In this document: positions 20,673-20,787 of the stretch, in pieces
How positions within the stretch are numbered: the stretch's first letter is position 1
Layout of the letters: every line of letters starts with the position of its first letter
Assembly: GCA_964652835.1 (NCBI GenBank)
Contig: CAZZCB010000008.1
Span: 1-20,787 of the forward strand
Reading direction: 5' to 3'
DNA: 20,787 nt
Source of the DNA: JAUPTX01 sp964652835
Lineage (GTDB): Bacteria > Patescibacteriota > Minisyncoccia > Phycocordibacterales > CSBR16-119
Notes under the pieces: generated by a model
What the model was told of the DNA's origin: nothing
The model's input: the letters and a program-made list of their open reading frames with translations, nothing else
Database searches by the model: none
Made by a program: the position numbers and the translations under genes

Positions 20673-20787
20673 ATGGAAGTTTTTGAAACAAAAAATCTAG
20701 AAGTTAAAAGAATGACAAAAGGCAAGCTCCCGAGCTTGCCTTTTGTTCGTATAAAAGACGAAATACTAGGAAAGGGATACGAGCTGA
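20673..20787 (+). CDS. ybeY: Start of YbeY endoribonuclease (cut by window end)
   Basis: Only the first 38 residues are visible. KLPSLPFVRIKDEILGKGYE and the following L resemble the N-terminus of CPR-type YbeY, the metal-dependent RNase of 16S rRNA maturation; the H3 zinc motif would lie beyond the window. Identification rests on memory of that N-terminal pattern. The start may be ATG 20673 or ATG 20712 (MTKGKLPS). It is 12 bases after the rpsU stop, so probably co-transcribed. The codons for KGKLPSLPF form a perfect 14-15-bp hairpin. Confidence 0.6.
   Translation, partial: MEVFETKNLEVKRMTKGKLPSLPFVRIKDEILGKGYEL
20715..20747 (+). terminator. Strong hairpin inside the start of ybeY
   Basis: ACAAAAGGCAAGCT pairs exactly with AGCTTGCCTTTTGT around a CCCG loop; four Ts lie in the 3' arm and TTCGTATAAA follows. 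It has the form of an rpsU terminator, but it is in the ybeY coding region, so it would act as an attenuator or cap ybeY expression. Confidence 0.6.

Noticed and set aside
1..20787. CRISPR array, insertion sequence, rRNA or tRNA gene
   Set aside because: No regularly spaced repeats, transposase, or RNA gene structure was seen on either strand.

Overview
The window reads as part of a small, AT-rich Patescibacteria (CPR) genome of Parcubacteria type. The signs are a short alanyl-tRNA synthetase lacking the usual C-terminal domain, a zinc-less bL36, a degenerate PriA-like protein, a sigma-4/HARE-HTH regulator, a baseplate-J-like membrane protein, an almost complete lack of Shine-Dalgarno sequences, and very tight gene packing. 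TGA is used as a stop, so the glycine-recoded code of Gracilibacteria does not apply. The exact lineage cannot be set from the window.

Positions 1-15176 are entirely minus strand. In transcription order they hold mreB and a clamp-loader-like gene; frr and rseP; a sigma-4/HARE-HTH regulator; a four-gene run (Ig-like membrane protein, unknown CPR membrane protein, mltG, DnaQ-like exonuclease); an unknown 210-aa gene; mnmA; two small ORFs under a near-perfect promoter; alaS; an actin-like ATPase with a baseplate-J-like membrane protein; and infA with rpmJ, the start of a ribosomal-protein block. Positions 15275-17523 are plus strand and very uneven in composition: a serine hydrolase (about 15% GC in a sample), a NUDIX hydrolase (about 53%) and a sugar-nucleotidyltransferase (about 15%). 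An M23 peptidase runs back on the minus strand. A PriA-like gene, rpsU and the start of ybeY then run plus strand.

Most of the window is translation and tRNA modification (infA, rpmJ, alaS, mnmA, frr, rpsU, ybeY), cell shape and peptidoglycan work (mreB, mltG, M23, serine hydrolase, rseP) and replication (clamp-loader-like, DnaQ-like, PriA-like). Two themes stand out. First, about ten genes carry a -10 box, usually extended TGnTAnnnT, only 6-10 bases before the start codon, which predicts leaderless mRNAs. Second, three loci (5045-5430, 6640-7272, 16287-16805) are much richer in GC than their neighbours and each ends in its own strong hairpin, like inserted self-contained units.

The alaS gene is interrupted by 100 Ns flanked by identical 55-base copies. 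This is an assembly artefact: collapsing one copy plus the Ns restores an intact frame.
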